Shown: one piece after another, positions 15,642-23,903 of the stretch | Layout: every line of letters starts with the position of its first letter | How positions within the stretch are numbered: the first letter of the stretch is position 1 | Assembly (NCBI GenBank): GCA_910588775.1 | Contig: CAJURH010000034.1 | Span: 1-23,926, forward strand | Source: an uncultured Lachnospiraceae bacterium | GTDB taxonomy: Bacteria > Bacillota > Clostridia > Lachnospirales > Lachnospiraceae | Direction: 5' to 3' | Length of the DNA stretch: 23,926 nt | The notes under the pieces: model-generated | Databases searched by the model: none | What the model saw: the letters and a program-made list of their open reading frames with translations, nothing else | Told to the model about the DNA's origin: nothing | Made by a program: the position numbers and the translations under genes

Positions 15642-16493
15642 TTAAGCCAGCAGATTTTTCCCGATGAAATAGCCGAACACCAACACGCCCAGCACAATCC
15701 GGTACCACCCGAAGGCTTTGAAATCATGTTTCTTGATGTAACCCATCAGGAATTTAATGGCCAGCACGGACACCACAAACGCCGTCAGCATCCCCACCAG
15801 CAAAATAGCCGCTTCCGCTCCGGTGAAATGAAACCCGAATTTCACCAACTTTAGCAGGCTGGCCCCGAACATAACGGGGATGGCTAAAAAGAAGGTAAAT
15901 TCCGCCGCCACAGTCCGGGAGGCGCCCAGCAGAATACCGCCAATGATGGTGGAACCAGACCGGGAGGTGCCCGGAATCAGCGACAATACCTGGAATACGC
16001 CGATGAGAAACGCCATCCGAAAGGTCAGCGCATCCAGACTGGTGACCGTCGGCGTTCGCCTGGCGTTGTAATTTTCAATGAGCAGAAACAGCACGCCGTA
16101 CAAAATCAGCATCAAAGCCACCACCACGTAATTATAGAGCTTCTCTTCCAGGATATCGTCAAAGGGCAGGCCAATGGCGATGGCCGGCAGACAGGCCACC
16201 AGAATCTTAAACCAGAGAATCATTTTGTCCATGTCCACATAACGTTCCCATGGGTTTTTCGCGCCTTTTTGATTCCGAAATGGCCACAGCCTAGAGAAAT
16301 ATAAGACCACCACCGCCAGAATGGCGCCTAACTGGATTACCACCCGGAACATTTCCATAAATTCCGTCGTGACATTCAGCTTGATAAACTCATCCGCCAA
16401 AATCAAATGCCCGGTACTGCTGATGGGCAGCCATTCTGTAATTCCCTCCACAATCCCCAAGATAATTACTTTCAGCAATTCAACAATATTCAT
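15642..16493 (-). CDS. uppP: Undecaprenyl-diphosphatase UppP/BacA
   Basis: UppP dephosphorylates undecaprenyl pyrophosphate at the membrane, recycling the lipid carrier for peptidoglycan and other polymers; extra copies raise bacitracin resistance. The 283-residue polytopic protein has both family motifs: EGITEWLPISSTGH (16-29), with the essential Glu residues and Ser, and PGTSRSG (174-180). Eight or so hydrophobic segments fit the family topology. GGGG lies five bases before the ATG. The gene begins 31 bp after carB on the same strand, so it may share the car transcript although the functions are unrelated. Confidence 0.97.
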   Translation of the reverse strand: MNIVELLKVIILGIVEGITEWLPISSTGHLILADEFIKLNVTTEFMEMFRVVIQLGAILAVVVLYFSRLWPFRNQKGAKNPWERYVDMDKMILWFKILVACLPAIAIGLPFDDILEEKLYNYVVVALMLILYGVLFLLIENYNARRTPTVTSLDALTFRMAFLIGVFQVLSLIPGTSRSGSTIIGGILLGASRTVAAEFTFFLAIPVMFGASLLKLVKFGFHFTGAEAAILLVGMLTAFVVSVLAIKFLMGYIKKHDFKAFGWYRIVLGVLVFGYFIGKNLLA

Positions 16494-16524
16494 ACATTCC
16501 CCTTATTCATCATTTATTATCCAC

Positions 16525-19500
16525 TTATTTTCCATCAATGGTCGCAATGTCCACCAGCGTCAAACGGCGCAAATCTGTGTTTTCCAGACTGGTGACCAGC
16601 GCCTGAGCCGTATCCAGCGAAGTGAGCACATTTACCCCAGTCTCCACCGCATAACGCCGAATCAGAAAACCATCATGGGCCCGTTCCACCCCTGGAGACG
16701 GCGTGTCTATAATCAGGTCAATCTTATGGCCTAGAATCAAATCCAGAAGATTGGGGGATGGCTGCTCCAGCTTATTGGTCCGTATCACCTTGACCCCATT
16801 TTCTTTTAAGACTTTCGCCGTGCTTCTGGTGGCGAATATCTTGTACCCCAGAGCTTCGAAACGGCGGGCAATATCCACAGCCTCCTCTTTATCCGCGTCT
16901 TTGACCGTTATAATCATGTTATTATGACGGGGAAGCTTCACCCCGGCGCCCAGAAACGCTTTATAAAGAGCCTCGTTAAACGTCTCGGCGATCCCTAAGC
17001 ATTCTCCCGTGGATTTCATCTCTGGCCCCAGACTGATATCGGCGCCGCGGATTTTCTCAAAGGAGAATACCGGCATTTTAATGGCGAAATACTTGGCCTC
17101 CGGCTGCAATCCGGGCGTATAGCCTAAGTCTTTTAACTTTTTCCCCAGAATGACCTTGGTGGCCAAGGGGACGATGGGAATTCCGGTGACTTTGCTGATA
17201 TAGGGCACCGTCCGGCTGGAACGGGGATTAACCTCAATCACATACACTTCTTCCTGGCATACAATAAACTGTATGTTGATCATGCCCACCACATGCAGGG
17301 ATTTTGCCAGCCTGCGGGTGTATTCCTCAATGGTGGCCTTTGCCTTATCACTGATGGTCTGAGCCGGATACACGGATATGCTGTCTCCGGAATGAATGCC
17401 CGCCCGCTCGATGTGCTCCATGATGCCCGGAATCAAGATGTCCTCGCCGTCACAGACCGCGTCCACCTCGATTTCCTTGCCCACCAGGTATTTGTCCACC
17501 AGAATCGGGTGCTCCTGAGCAATCTGGTTGATGATGCCGATGTACTGCTCCACATCCTGGTCGTTGATGGCAATCTGCATGCCCTGGCCGCCCAATACGT
17601 AAGACGGGCGCACCAACACCGGATAGCCTAACTGATTGGCCGCCGCTTTGGCCTCCTCGGCGGTAAACACCGTCTGACCCTGAGGACGGGGAATCTGGCA
17701 TTGTTCCAGGATTTTATCAAAAAGCTCCCTGTCTTCCGCCGCGTCCACGTTCTCCGCGGAAGTGCCTAAGATTTTCACGCCCATTTTCATCAGCGCCTCG
17801 GTGAGTTTAATGGCTGTCTGGCCACCGAACTGAACTACCGCCCCATCGGGTTTTTCAATATTCACCACATTTTCCACGTCTTCCGGGGTCAGCGGCTCAA
17901 AATACAGCTTGTCCGCAATGTCAAAGTCGGTGCTGACCGTCTCCGGGTTATTGTTGATAATCACAGTTTCGTAGCCTTCTTTGGCAAAGGCCCAGGTGCA
18001 GTGCACAGAACAGAAATCAAACTCAATGCCCTGGCCGATGCGGATGGGACCGGAGCCCAGCACCAGCACTTTCTTCTTATCCTGGTTGCTACAGGCTTCA
18101 TTCTCGCCGCCGTACACCGAATAGTAATAAGGCGTGGTGGCTGCAAATTCCGCCGCGCAGGTGTCCACCATTTTATAAGCCGCCGTAATCCCATAACCCA
18201 GACGCATGTCCTTCACCTGCTGTTCGGTCATTCCCGTCAGTTTTCCAATGACATAGTCAGGAAATTCCATGCGCTTAGCTTCCCGCAAAAGTTCCTCGGT
18301 CAGCGGGCCTTCTTTCAGCGTCCGCTCCATTTCCACCAGAATTGCCAGTTTGTCAATGAACCACAGGTCAATCTTGGTCACTTGTTGGATGTCTTCCTGG
18401 GGAATCCCTTTGCGCAGCGCCTGTGCAATAACCCAGATCCGCCGATCGTCCACTTCTTTTAATTTTTCCCGCAACTCTTCTTCGGTCAGATCGGTAAAAT
18501 CATAGGACATCAGACTGTCCACATGCTGTTCTAGGGAACGGATGGCTTTCATCAGGGCGCCTTCAAAGTTATTGCAAATGCTCATCACTTCCCCAGTGGC
18601 TTTCATCTGGGTGGTCAGGGCATGCTCTGCGCTGATAAATTTATCAAAGGGCAGGCGGGGAATCTTCACCACGCAGTAATCCAGCATGGGCTCAAAACTG
18701 GCATAGGTCTTCCCCGTGATGGCGTTGGGGATTTCATCTAGTGTGTATCCCAGCGCGATTTTGGCGGCCACTTTGGCAATGGGATACCCGGTAGCCTTGG
18801 AAGCCAGCGCCGAAGAGCGGCTTACCCGGGGATTCACCTCAATGACGCAATATTCGAAGCTATCCGGCTTCAACGCATACTGCACGTTGCAGCCTCCCGT
18901 AATGTTCAGCTCACTGATGATGTTCAGGGCCGATGTGCGCAGCATCTGGTATTCCTTGTCCCCTAAGGTCTGAGACGGCGCCACTACGATGCTGTCTCCG
19001 GTGTGCACGCCCACCGGGTCGATGTTCTCCATATTGCAGACGGTGATGCAGTTGCCCAGGCTGTCCCGCATTACCTCATACTCGATTTCCTTCCACCCGG
19101 CAATGCACCGCTCCACCAGCACCTGGCCCACCCGGGAGAGACGGAGGCCGTTTTCCAAAATCTCCCGCAACTCATGTTCGTTATTGGCAATGCCACCGCC
19201 GCTGCCGCCTAAAGTATAGGCCGGGCGCAGCACCACCGGATAGCCGATGGTATTGGTGAAATTCACGCCGTCCTGCACCGTCTCCACCACCAGGGAGGGC
19301 GCGATAGGCTCGCCTATTTTCTCCATGGTTTTCTTAAATTCCAAACGGTCCTCGGCTTTCTTGATGGTCTCTGGCGTTGTGCCGATGAGGCGCACGTTGT
19401 TTTCCTTGAGAAATCCCTTCTCGTCCAGCTCCATAGCCAGATTCAGCCCCGCCTGTCCGCCCAGCGTGGGTAGCACGCTGTCCGGCTTTTCCTTCAAAAT

Positions 19501-19731
19501 CAGCTGCTCCACCACTTCAATGGTCAGCGGCTCAATGTAAACCCAATCTGCGATATCTTTGTCCGTCATGATGGTGGCCGGGTTGGAATTTAACAGAACC
19601 ACTTCCACCCCTTCTTCTTTCAGGGATCGGCATGCCTGGGTTCCTGCGTAATCAAATTCCGCTGCCTGACCAATCACAATGGGGCCAGAGCCCAATACCA
19701 ACACTTTCTGAATATCTGGATTTTTCGGCAT
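16525..19731 (-). CDS. carB: Carbamoyl-phosphate synthase large subunit
   Basis: CarB makes carbamoyl phosphate from bicarbonate, ammonia delivered by CarA, and two ATP; the product feeds pyrimidine and arginine synthesis. At 1068 residues it is full length. The two homologous ATP-grasp halves are visible: the first opens with KVLVLGSGPIVIGQAAEFDY near residue 9 and the second repeats KVLVLGSGPIRIGQGIEFDF near residue 555. Each has its GGSGGG or GGQGM lid region and EVNPRSSR-type metal-binding segment. The C-terminal MGS-like domain (about 935-1068) is the allosteric region. Its ATG overlaps the carA stop by one base, and GGAGGGG sits within the carA end. Confidence 0.98.
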   Translation of the reverse strand: MPKNPDIQKVLVLGSGPIVIGQAAEFDYAGTQACRSLKEEGVEVVLLNSNPATIMTDKDIADWVYIEPLTIEVVEQLILKEKPDSVLPTLGGQAGLNLAMELDEKGFLKENNVRLIGTTPETIKKAEDRLEFKKTMEKIGEPIAPSLVVETVQDGVNFTNTIGYPVVLRPAYTLGGSGGGIANNEHELREILENGLRLSRVGQVLVERCIAGWKEIEYEVMRDSLGNCITVCNMENIDPVGVHTGDSIVVAPSQTLGDKEYQMLRTSALNIISELNITGGCNVQYALKPDSFEYCVIEVNPRVSRSSALASKATGYPIAKVAAKIALGYTLDEIPNAITGKTYASFEPMLDYCVVKIPRLPFDKFISAEHALTTQMKATGEVMSICNNFEGALMKAIRSLEQHVDSLMSYDFTDLTEEELREKLKEVDDRRIWVIAQALRKGIPQEDIQQVTKIDLWFIDKLAILVEMERTLKEGPLTEELLREAKRMEFPDYVIGKLTGMTEQQVKDMRLGYGITAAYKMVDTCAAEFAATTPYYYSVYGGENEACSNQDKKKVLVLGSGPIRIGQGIEFDFCSVHCTWAFAKEGYETVIINNNPETVSTDFDIADKLYFEPLTPEDVENVVNIEKPDGAVVQFGGQTAIKLTEALMKMGVKILGTSAENVDAAEDRELFDKILEQCQIPRPQGQTVFTAEEAKAAANQLGYPVLVRPSYVLGGQGMQIAINDQDVEQYIGIINQIAQEHPILVDKYLVGKEIEVDAVCDGEDILIPGIMEHIERAGIHSGDSISVYPAQTISDKAKATIEEYTRRLAKSLHVVGMINIQFIVCQEEVYVIEVNPRSSRTVPYISKVTGIPIVPLATKVILGKKLKDLGYTPGLQPEAKYFAIKMPVFSFEKIRGADISLGPEMKSTGECLGIAETFNEALYKAFLGAGVKLPRHNNMIITVKDADKEEAVDIARRFEALGYKIFATRSTAKVLKENGVKVIRTNKLEQPSPNLLDLILGHKIDLIIDTPSPGVERAHDGFLIRRYAVETGVNVLTSLDTAQALVTSLENTDLRRLTLVDIATIDGK

Positions 19732-20804
19732 TATTCTTCCCCTCCCATCATTTCTATAAACCGGTCAAACAAGCCTGCGGAATCTTCCGGTCCCGGACAC
19801 GCCTCCGGATGGAACTGCACAGTGAAAATCTTTTTCCCTACATAGGATAGCCCTTCGTTGGTCTGGTCGTTGACGTTGACAAAAGCGGGAACCGCCACTT
19901 TCTCATCCAGGGTATCTCCATCCACCACGTACCCATGATTCTGGGAGGAAATGTACACCCGCCCAGTCTTTAAATCCTTCACCGGATGGTTGCCGCCCCG
20001 GTGGCCATACTTCATCTTCTTGGTGTCCGCTCCCGTGGCCAGCGCCATCAACTGATGACCCAGACAGATGGCGAAAATCGGCACGTCAGAATCATAGAGC
20101 TCTTTGATTTCCCGGATAATGGAACCGCATTCCTTGGGATTCCCCGGGCCATTGGACAACATAATGCCGTCTGGCTGATCGCCTAGAATCTCCTTTGCGG
20201 TGGCAAAAGCCGGATATATGGTCACTTGACATCCCCTTTCCTGCAGGGAGCGGGCAATATTGGTCTTCGCCCCCAGATCCATAAACGCCACTTTCTTTCC
20301 CATGCCTGGCAACGTTTTCTTCTCCTGACAGGTCACCTTCTCCACCACTTTGCCTGTGGTATAAGCTTTCAGCCGGGGAATAATTTCTTCCAGACGGTAA
20401 TTCTCGTCCACGGTAATCATGCCGTTCATGGCGCCTTTCTCCCGCAGCCGCCTGGTCAACGCACGCGTGTCAATCCCCGCAATGCCTGGAATATCGTTTT
20501 TCTCAAGAAAATTCCAAATGGTATCCTCGCTGCGGAAATTGCTGGGCTTACGCGACAACTCCCGGACAATGAATCCTTCGAGCCAGGGTCTTTTGGATTC
20601 CTGGTCCTCGTAACAAATACCGTAATTTCCGATTAATGGATACGTCATACAAACCGCTTGCCCCGCATATGAGGGGTCCGTCATAACTTCCAGATATCCG
20701 GTCATAGATGTATTGAATACTATTTCACTGATTACTTCCCTGGTGGAACCAATGCTCGTCCCGGTAAATACATGGCCATCTTCCAAAATAAGGAATGCTT
20801 TCAT
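19731..20804 (-). CDS. carA: Carbamoyl-phosphate synthase small (glutaminase) subunit
   Basis: CarA hydrolyses glutamine and passes ammonia through a tunnel to CarB. The 357-residue protein has the N-terminal CPSase small-chain domain (about 1-150) and a class I glutamine amidotransferase domain with catalytic Cys247 (FAICLGHQ), His332 and Glu334 (QFHPEA). SNGPGNP and SSQNHGY, also typical, are intact. GGGAG lies five bases before the ATG. It is the first gene of the run to glpK. The upstream leader carries a hairpin followed by nine U, so expression may be attenuated. A single carAB copy would serve both pyrimidine and arginine pathways, but other copies cannot be excluded. Confidence 0.98.
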   Translation of the reverse strand: MKAFLILEDGHVFTGTSIGSTREVISEIVFNTSMTGYLEVMTDPSYAGQAVCMTYPLIGNYGICYEDQESKRPWLEGFIVRELSRKPSNFRSEDTIWNFLEKNDIPGIAGIDTRALTRRLREKGAMNGMITVDENYRLEEIIPRLKAYTTGKVVEKVTCQEKKTLPGMGKKVAFMDLGAKTNIARSLQERGCQVTIYPAFATAKEILGDQPDGIMLSNGPGNPKECGSIIREIKELYDSDVPIFAICLGHQLMALATGADTKKMKYGHRGGNHPVKDLKTGRVYISSQNHGYVVDGDTLDEKVAVPAFVNVNDQTNEGLSYVGKKIFTVQFHPEACPGPEDSAGLFDRFIEMMGGEE

Positions 20805-20834
20805 AGATTCTCCCTTCTTCCGTAACTATAAGGC

Positions 20835-20862
20835 AAAAAAAAAGACATTCTCTCGGTCTTTT
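20835..20862 (-). terminator. Possible attenuator hairpin in the carA leader
   Basis: In the minus-strand RNA AAAAGAC and GUCUUUU form a 7-bp stem (20840-20846 with 20856-20862) around the loop CGAGAGAAU, followed by nine U. It lies between the predicted carA promoter and the carA start, about 30 bases before the ATG. The stem is AU-rich and weak alone. It may be a regulated terminator. The loop has a GAGAG core but does not fit the published PyrR-binding consensus well. Confidence 0.45.
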
Positions 20863-20904
20863 ATTATTGCAAGTTTATCATATGGAGTCGTTTTTTTCAA
20901 CCGG

Positions 20905-20933
20905 AATAAATTTTTTCATTTTCTTATTGACAA
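20905..20933 (-). promoter_or_regulatory. Predicted promoter of the carA operon
   Basis: On the minus strand TTGTCA (20928-20933, 5/6) and TTTATT (20905-20910, 4/6) are 17 bp apart. The start site would be near 20898, giving a leader of about 95 bases that includes the hairpin. A second possibility, TTGAAA with TAAACT further downstream, also has 17-bp spacing. Confidence 0.4.
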
Positions 20934-20955
20934 GCATTGGGAAATGATGTATTAT
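20927..20955 (+). promoter_or_regulatory. Predicted promoter of tRNA-Leu
   Basis: A perfect TTGACA (20927-20932) is followed after 17 bp by TATTAT (20950-20955, 5/6), which runs on into TATAAT. This is close to the ideal vegetative promoter, as expected for a stable RNA. The tRNA starts about 55 bases after the predicted start site. Confidence 0.75.
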
Positions 20956-21016
20956 AATTGAGGACACGGGGCAAGGGATACAGAAACAGCAACGGTCCAG
21001 AAGATATATAAGATAT

Positions 21017-21100
21017 GCAGGAGTGGCGGAATTGGCAGACGCGCAGGCTTCAGGTGCCTGTGGTCGCAAGATCGTGTGGGTTCAAGTCCCATCTCCTGCA
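21017..21100 (+). tRNA. tRNA-Leu (anticodon CAG)
   Basis: An 84-base class II tRNA. The acceptor arm GCAGGAG (21017-21023) pairs fully with CTCCTGC (21093-21099), followed by discriminator A. The anticodon stem CAGGC/GCCTG (21044-21048, 21056-21060) holds the loop TTCAGGT with CAG at 21051-21053, reading CUG. The long variable arm and the T-loop TTCAAGT are present. CCA is not encoded. A run of six T follows at once (21101-21106) and probably ends the transcript. Confidence 0.95.
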
Positions 21101-21172
21101 TTTTTTATGCTCTTTTTTCTGCTTCATTTCTGAATTCAACCATTACCCTAGATTTATTTTCGCACACACAAA

Positions 21173-21211
21173 CAGACTGTATGAATACCGCCAAAGGAAC
21201 CATACAGCCTG
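21173..21211 (-). terminator. Long hairpin after the lspA-like gene
   Basis: In minus-strand RNA 21201-21211 pairs with 21173-21183 over 11 bp, including one G-U pair; on the plus strand that pair would be a mismatch, so the structure suits the minus strand. The loop is 17 bases. The following T-rich stretch (TTTGTGTGTG) is poor. It lies 17 bp past the lspA-like stop codon and likely ends or protects that transcript. Confidence 0.55.
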
Positions 21212-21228
21212 CCAAAGTTTACAGATAT

Positions 21229-21702
21229 TTAATTTTTCTTTTCTCTACACAGAAAGAAAATCTGTCCAGCTAAATATAAAAAAGCGCCTAGAAAAATAAA
21301 AATATCGGACAAGTTGAATACAATCTTCTTTAATTTTTCGTTCTGAACGCCGAAGCTGAAATAATCGGTCACATACCCTTTTGTCTCCCGTTCATAGAGA
21401 TTGTTCAGTCCTCCCCCGACAGCCATCCCCAGGCCGATTTTCTCCAGTCTTCGTTTCTTCGAAAACAAAAGCCGTAGAAAATCCCAAGAAACACCGATAA
21501 GCGCGCCAAAGGATAACGCTTCTCCTAACTCTTCCCTTCCTTTAAAGATTCCCAGAACGCCGTGGGGATTGTGAAAATTTTGTAAAATAATCTTTCCACT
21601 GAAAATCTCCTTACGGGTTCCATGGAGATATCGAGCGTCCATATATTTCTTTAGAAAATAATCCAGTGCAAATATAAGCGCAGCTAAAGCAAGAAAAACC
21701 AT
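21229..21702 (-). CDS. Divergent signal peptidase II (lipoprotein signal peptidase)-like protein
   Basis: The 157-residue protein has the four-helix layout and conserved positions of LspA, the membrane aspartyl protease that cuts prolipoproteins before the lipid-modified Cys. Visible are an N-terminal helix with Asp14 and Lys18, NPHG (45-48) in place of the NxGxAFG block, GGGLNNLYER (96-105), GYVTDYF with Asp113, and FNLSDIFI with Asp133; the two Asp fit the catalytic pair. Overall similarity looks low, so it is probably a paralogue and not necessarily the housekeeping enzyme. A GGAGG-rich ribosome binding site precedes the ATG. It follows the zinc-ribbon gene by 20 bp. Confidence 0.72.
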   Translation of the reverse strand: MVFLALAALIFALDYFLKKYMDARYLHGTRKEIFSGKIILQNFHNPHGVLGIFKGREELGEALSFGALIGVSWDFLRLLFSKKRRLEKIGLGMAVGGGLNNLYERETKGYVTDYFSFGVQNEKLKKIVFNLSDIFIFLGAFLYLAGQIFFLCREKKN

Positions 21703-21722
21703 CCGCTCCTCCCCTCCTAAAT

Positions 21723-22196
21723 CTACTCTGCCTCTTTTTCCTCCTGAAGATCATCCAGATTTACTTCTTCTTTTGTAAAATCCTCTTCAGGAGCTGGTTT
21801 GGGATCTTCCACCGTCTCTTCTTCCGGCTCCTCCTTGCACTCAGCCCCACATTGCAGACAGAACAAAGCTTCTTTTGGCAAGGTCGCGCCGCAGGCTCCA
21901 CAGATCTTTTCGCCTTTTTTTCTAGCCATATTCTCTTTCATCTTTGCAATGGCCACCTTATGATCCGTTATTTCTTCACAAAGTGAAGCAATATCTTCAT
22001 GCAAAGGTTCGCCTTCCACAAATTTCTTGTAAACAATATTGCCAATATCTTTTAAACACTGATCGATTTGCTTTTGTTCGCCATTTATCCGATTGCGGAT
22101 CTTCTGACTCTCAAAAAAATTATCTGTTTTCGCCGAAAATTCCTTCGCCGCCTGATGCAATGTTTCTCCAAATTCAGAAAAAAAATCGTCTGCCAT
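21723..22196 (-). CDS. Zinc-ribbon protein with helical N-terminal region
   Basis: This 157-residue cytoplasmic protein has no recognised function. Residues 1-95 are helical and charged and probably form a coiled coil. Then comes a zinc ribbon with CGAC (99-102) and CLQC (113-116), as in the generic zinc_ribbon_2 family, with an extra Cys120. The last 35 residues are very acidic (EEPEEETVEDPKP and beyond). No membrane segment or signal peptide is visible. GGGAG lies about nine bases before the ATG. It lies between the clpX-type gene (117 bp upstream) and the lspA-like gene, and probably shares their transcript. A role as an adaptor is only a guess. Confidence 0.75.
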   Translation of the reverse strand: MADDFFSEFGETLHQAAKEFSAKTDNFFESQKIRNRINGEQKQIDQCLKDIGNIVYKKFVEGEPLHEDIASLCEEITDHKVAIAKMKENMARKKGEKICGACGATLPKEALFCLQCGAECKEEPEEETVEDPKPAPEEDFTKEEVNLDDLQEEKEAE

Positions 22197-22313
22197 AATT
22201 TCATTCTCCCTTCTAAAATTAAATAATTTATTTCTTTAAAGTTTGTTTAAAAACATATTTCACATTATTTATCAAATGAGCTCCATAGAACTATTATTGG
22301 ATTTGCCCCGGAC

Positions 22314-23705
22314 TTAACCTCTTAAAATGACTTTTGGTCCTCCAACTTGTTCTATGTACTCTTTTGTAATGACCACTTTACCAATATTATCGTCTTTGGG
22401 TATCTCGTACATAATGTCTAACATATACTCTTCCAAAATAGCCCGCAGCGCCCGCGCTCCGGTTTTCTTTTCCAAAGCTTTTTCCGCAATGGCCTCTAGC
22501 GCCCCATCTTCAAACTCCAGTTTCACTTCATCCAGATCAAGCAGTTTCTGATATTGTTTTAAAATAGCATTCTTCGGTTCTTTTAAAATCTGTATCAGCA
22601 TTTTCTTATCCAGCCCTTTTAAGGTGAAAATAATCGGAAGCCGTCCGACAAATTCCGGAATCATGCCAAATGTTTTGATGTCTTCCAATGTAACTTTACT
22701 CAAAAGATCTGGGTCATCATCATACTTGTCTTTCAAATCCGCGCGAAATCCAATGGAAGATTGTTCATTTAAACGCTCTTTGATAATATTCTCTAATTCT
22801 GGAAAAGCTCCGCCACAAATGAATAAAATATTTCGCGTATTCACCGATGTCAACGGAACCATGGCATTCTTACTACTAGCCCCCACCGGAACTTCAATAT
22901 TACTGCCCTCCAGAAGTTTCAACAAACCCTGTTGCACCGCTTCTCCGCTGACATCCCTTTGGTTTGTGTTTTTCTTTTTCGCCAATTTATCAATTTCATC
23001 AATGAAGATAATTCCATGTTCCGCTTTCTCCACATCATTATCCGCCGCCATCAAAAGCTTTGAGACAACGCTCTCAATATCATCTCCAATATAACCAGCC
23101 TCTGTTAAAGAAGTAGCGTCTGTAATCGCTAACGGCACATCCAACAACTTAGCCAAGGTCTTAACCAAATAAGTTTTGCCAGATCCAGTGGGGCCAATCA
23201 TCAACATATTGGACTTCTCTATTTCTATTTCATCCATTGTCTCCGTTGCTACGCGTTTATAGTGATTATAAACCCCCACAGACATGACCTTTTTGGCATA
23301 ATCCTGACCAATCACATAATCATCCAGTTTTTCCTTTATTTTATGCGGAGCGGGAATGTCCTTTATATTTAAAACTTTTGCAGGTTCCTTTTTAGCCGTT
23401 TTCTTTTTTATTCTTTGACTTTTCGGGATTTGACTATGCAAATTTGATAAATCGATCATGCTTACATTTGAAAGATTAACCAAATCGTTATAACTCAAAT
23501 TACTATTTTTCATTGTGTCAAAACTTTTTTGCATACATTCTGTGCAAATATGAATATTATTGGGTAGGTCAATCATAGAACCCGCTTTGCTCTCTGGCCT
23601 GCGACATAAAAAACAAATTTTCTCATATTCATCTATATTGCCACTGTTCTCTACATCCCTGTCTTTAGGCAGAACATCCGAAGGATCGTTATGCTCCTCA
23701 CTCAT
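22314..23705 (-). CDS. clpX: ClpX-type AAA+ unfoldase subunit, divergent
   Basis: ClpX forms a hexamer that unfolds proteins and feeds them to the ClpP protease. The 463-residue protein has the N-terminal zinc finger (Cys31, Cys34, Cys54, Cys57), Walker A GPTGSGKT (171-178), pore loop GYIG (204-207), Walker B IIFIDEID (232-239), RDVSGE (250-255), the ClpP-docking SIGF (317-320) and GARALR (417-421). The linker between zinc finger and AAA domain is longer than usual, and the zinc-finger sequence is unlike standard ClpX. No tig, clpP or lon gene is adjacent, so this may be a second ClpX. An upstream in-frame GTG at 23720 is rejected: GAGGA lies eight bases before the ATG at 23705. Confidence 0.85.
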   Translation of the reverse strand: MSEEHNDPSDVLPKDRDVENSGNIDEYEKICFLCRRPESKAGSMIDLPNNIHICTECMQKSFDTMKNSNLSYNDLVNLSNVSMIDLSNLHSQIPKSQRIKKKTAKKEPAKVLNIKDIPAPHKIKEKLDDYVIGQDYAKKVMSVGVYNHYKRVATETMDEIEIEKSNMLMIGPTGSGKTYLVKTLAKLLDVPLAITDATSLTEAGYIGDDIESVVSKLLMAADNDVEKAEHGIIFIDEIDKLAKKKNTNQRDVSGEAVQQGLLKLLEGSNIEVPVGASSKNAMVPLTSVNTRNILFICGGAFPELENIIKERLNEQSSIGFRADLKDKYDDDPDLLSKVTLEDIKTFGMIPEFVGRLPIIFTLKGLDKKMLIQILKEPKNAILKQYQKLLDLDEVKLEFEDGALEAIAEKALEKKTGARALRAILEEYMLDIMYEIPKDDNIGKVVITKEYIEQVGGPKVILRG

Positions 23706-23773
23706 AATAGCATTCCTCACTTTCCATAAAAATACTTATCTATCTTACACAATAAGCATTTAATTAGTTATCT

Positions 23774-23801
23774 ATTATAACACATTTCTAAGGATTGTGG
23801 A
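23774..23801 (-). promoter_or_regulatory. Predicted promoter of the clpX-type gene
   Basis: Minus-strand TATAAT (23774-23779) is preceded by TG at the extended -10 position, with TCCACA (23796-23801, 4/6) 16 bp upstream. Transcription would start near 23767, about 62 bases before the ATG. Confidence 0.5.
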
Positions 23802-23818
23802 GTAGTTTTCCTAAGAAA
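23785..23818. repeat. Imperfect inverted repeat over the clpX promoter
   Basis: TTTCTAAGGA (23785-23794) and TCCTAAGAAA (23809-23818) are inverted copies with one mismatch, separated by 14 bases. They flank the predicted -35 region. It may be an operator or a second rRNA-operon hairpin. Confidence 0.35.
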
Positions 23819-23819
23819 T

Positions 23820-23849
23820 AAAAAAACAACCAACCGTAAGTTGATTGTT
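23820..23849 (-). terminator. Terminator of the rRNA operon
   Basis: Minus-strand RNA forms CAAUCAAC/GUUGGUUG (23840-23847 with 23827-23834) with a 5-base loop and one U-G pair, followed by seven U. The wobble works only on the minus strand, which fixes the direction. It follows the 23S end by about 55 bases. Confidence 0.85.
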
Positions 23850-23903
23850 CTTGCACTTCTTGCGTACCCTGAAAACCGCATACACGACATTCCCTTCACG
23901 CCT

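Noticed and set aside
20835..20862. Classical PyrR-binding loop in the carA leader
   Set aside because: The GAGAG core is present, but the UCCNGNGAGG pattern is not; I kept only the general call of a possible attenuator.
21017..21106. Integration site of a mobile element in tRNA-Leu
   Set aside because: No integrase gene and no second copy of the tRNA 3' end were seen in the window.
23706..23903. 5S rRNA gene downstream of 23S
   Set aside because: No conserved 5S blocks are visible, and the space is filled by a terminator and the clpX promoter.
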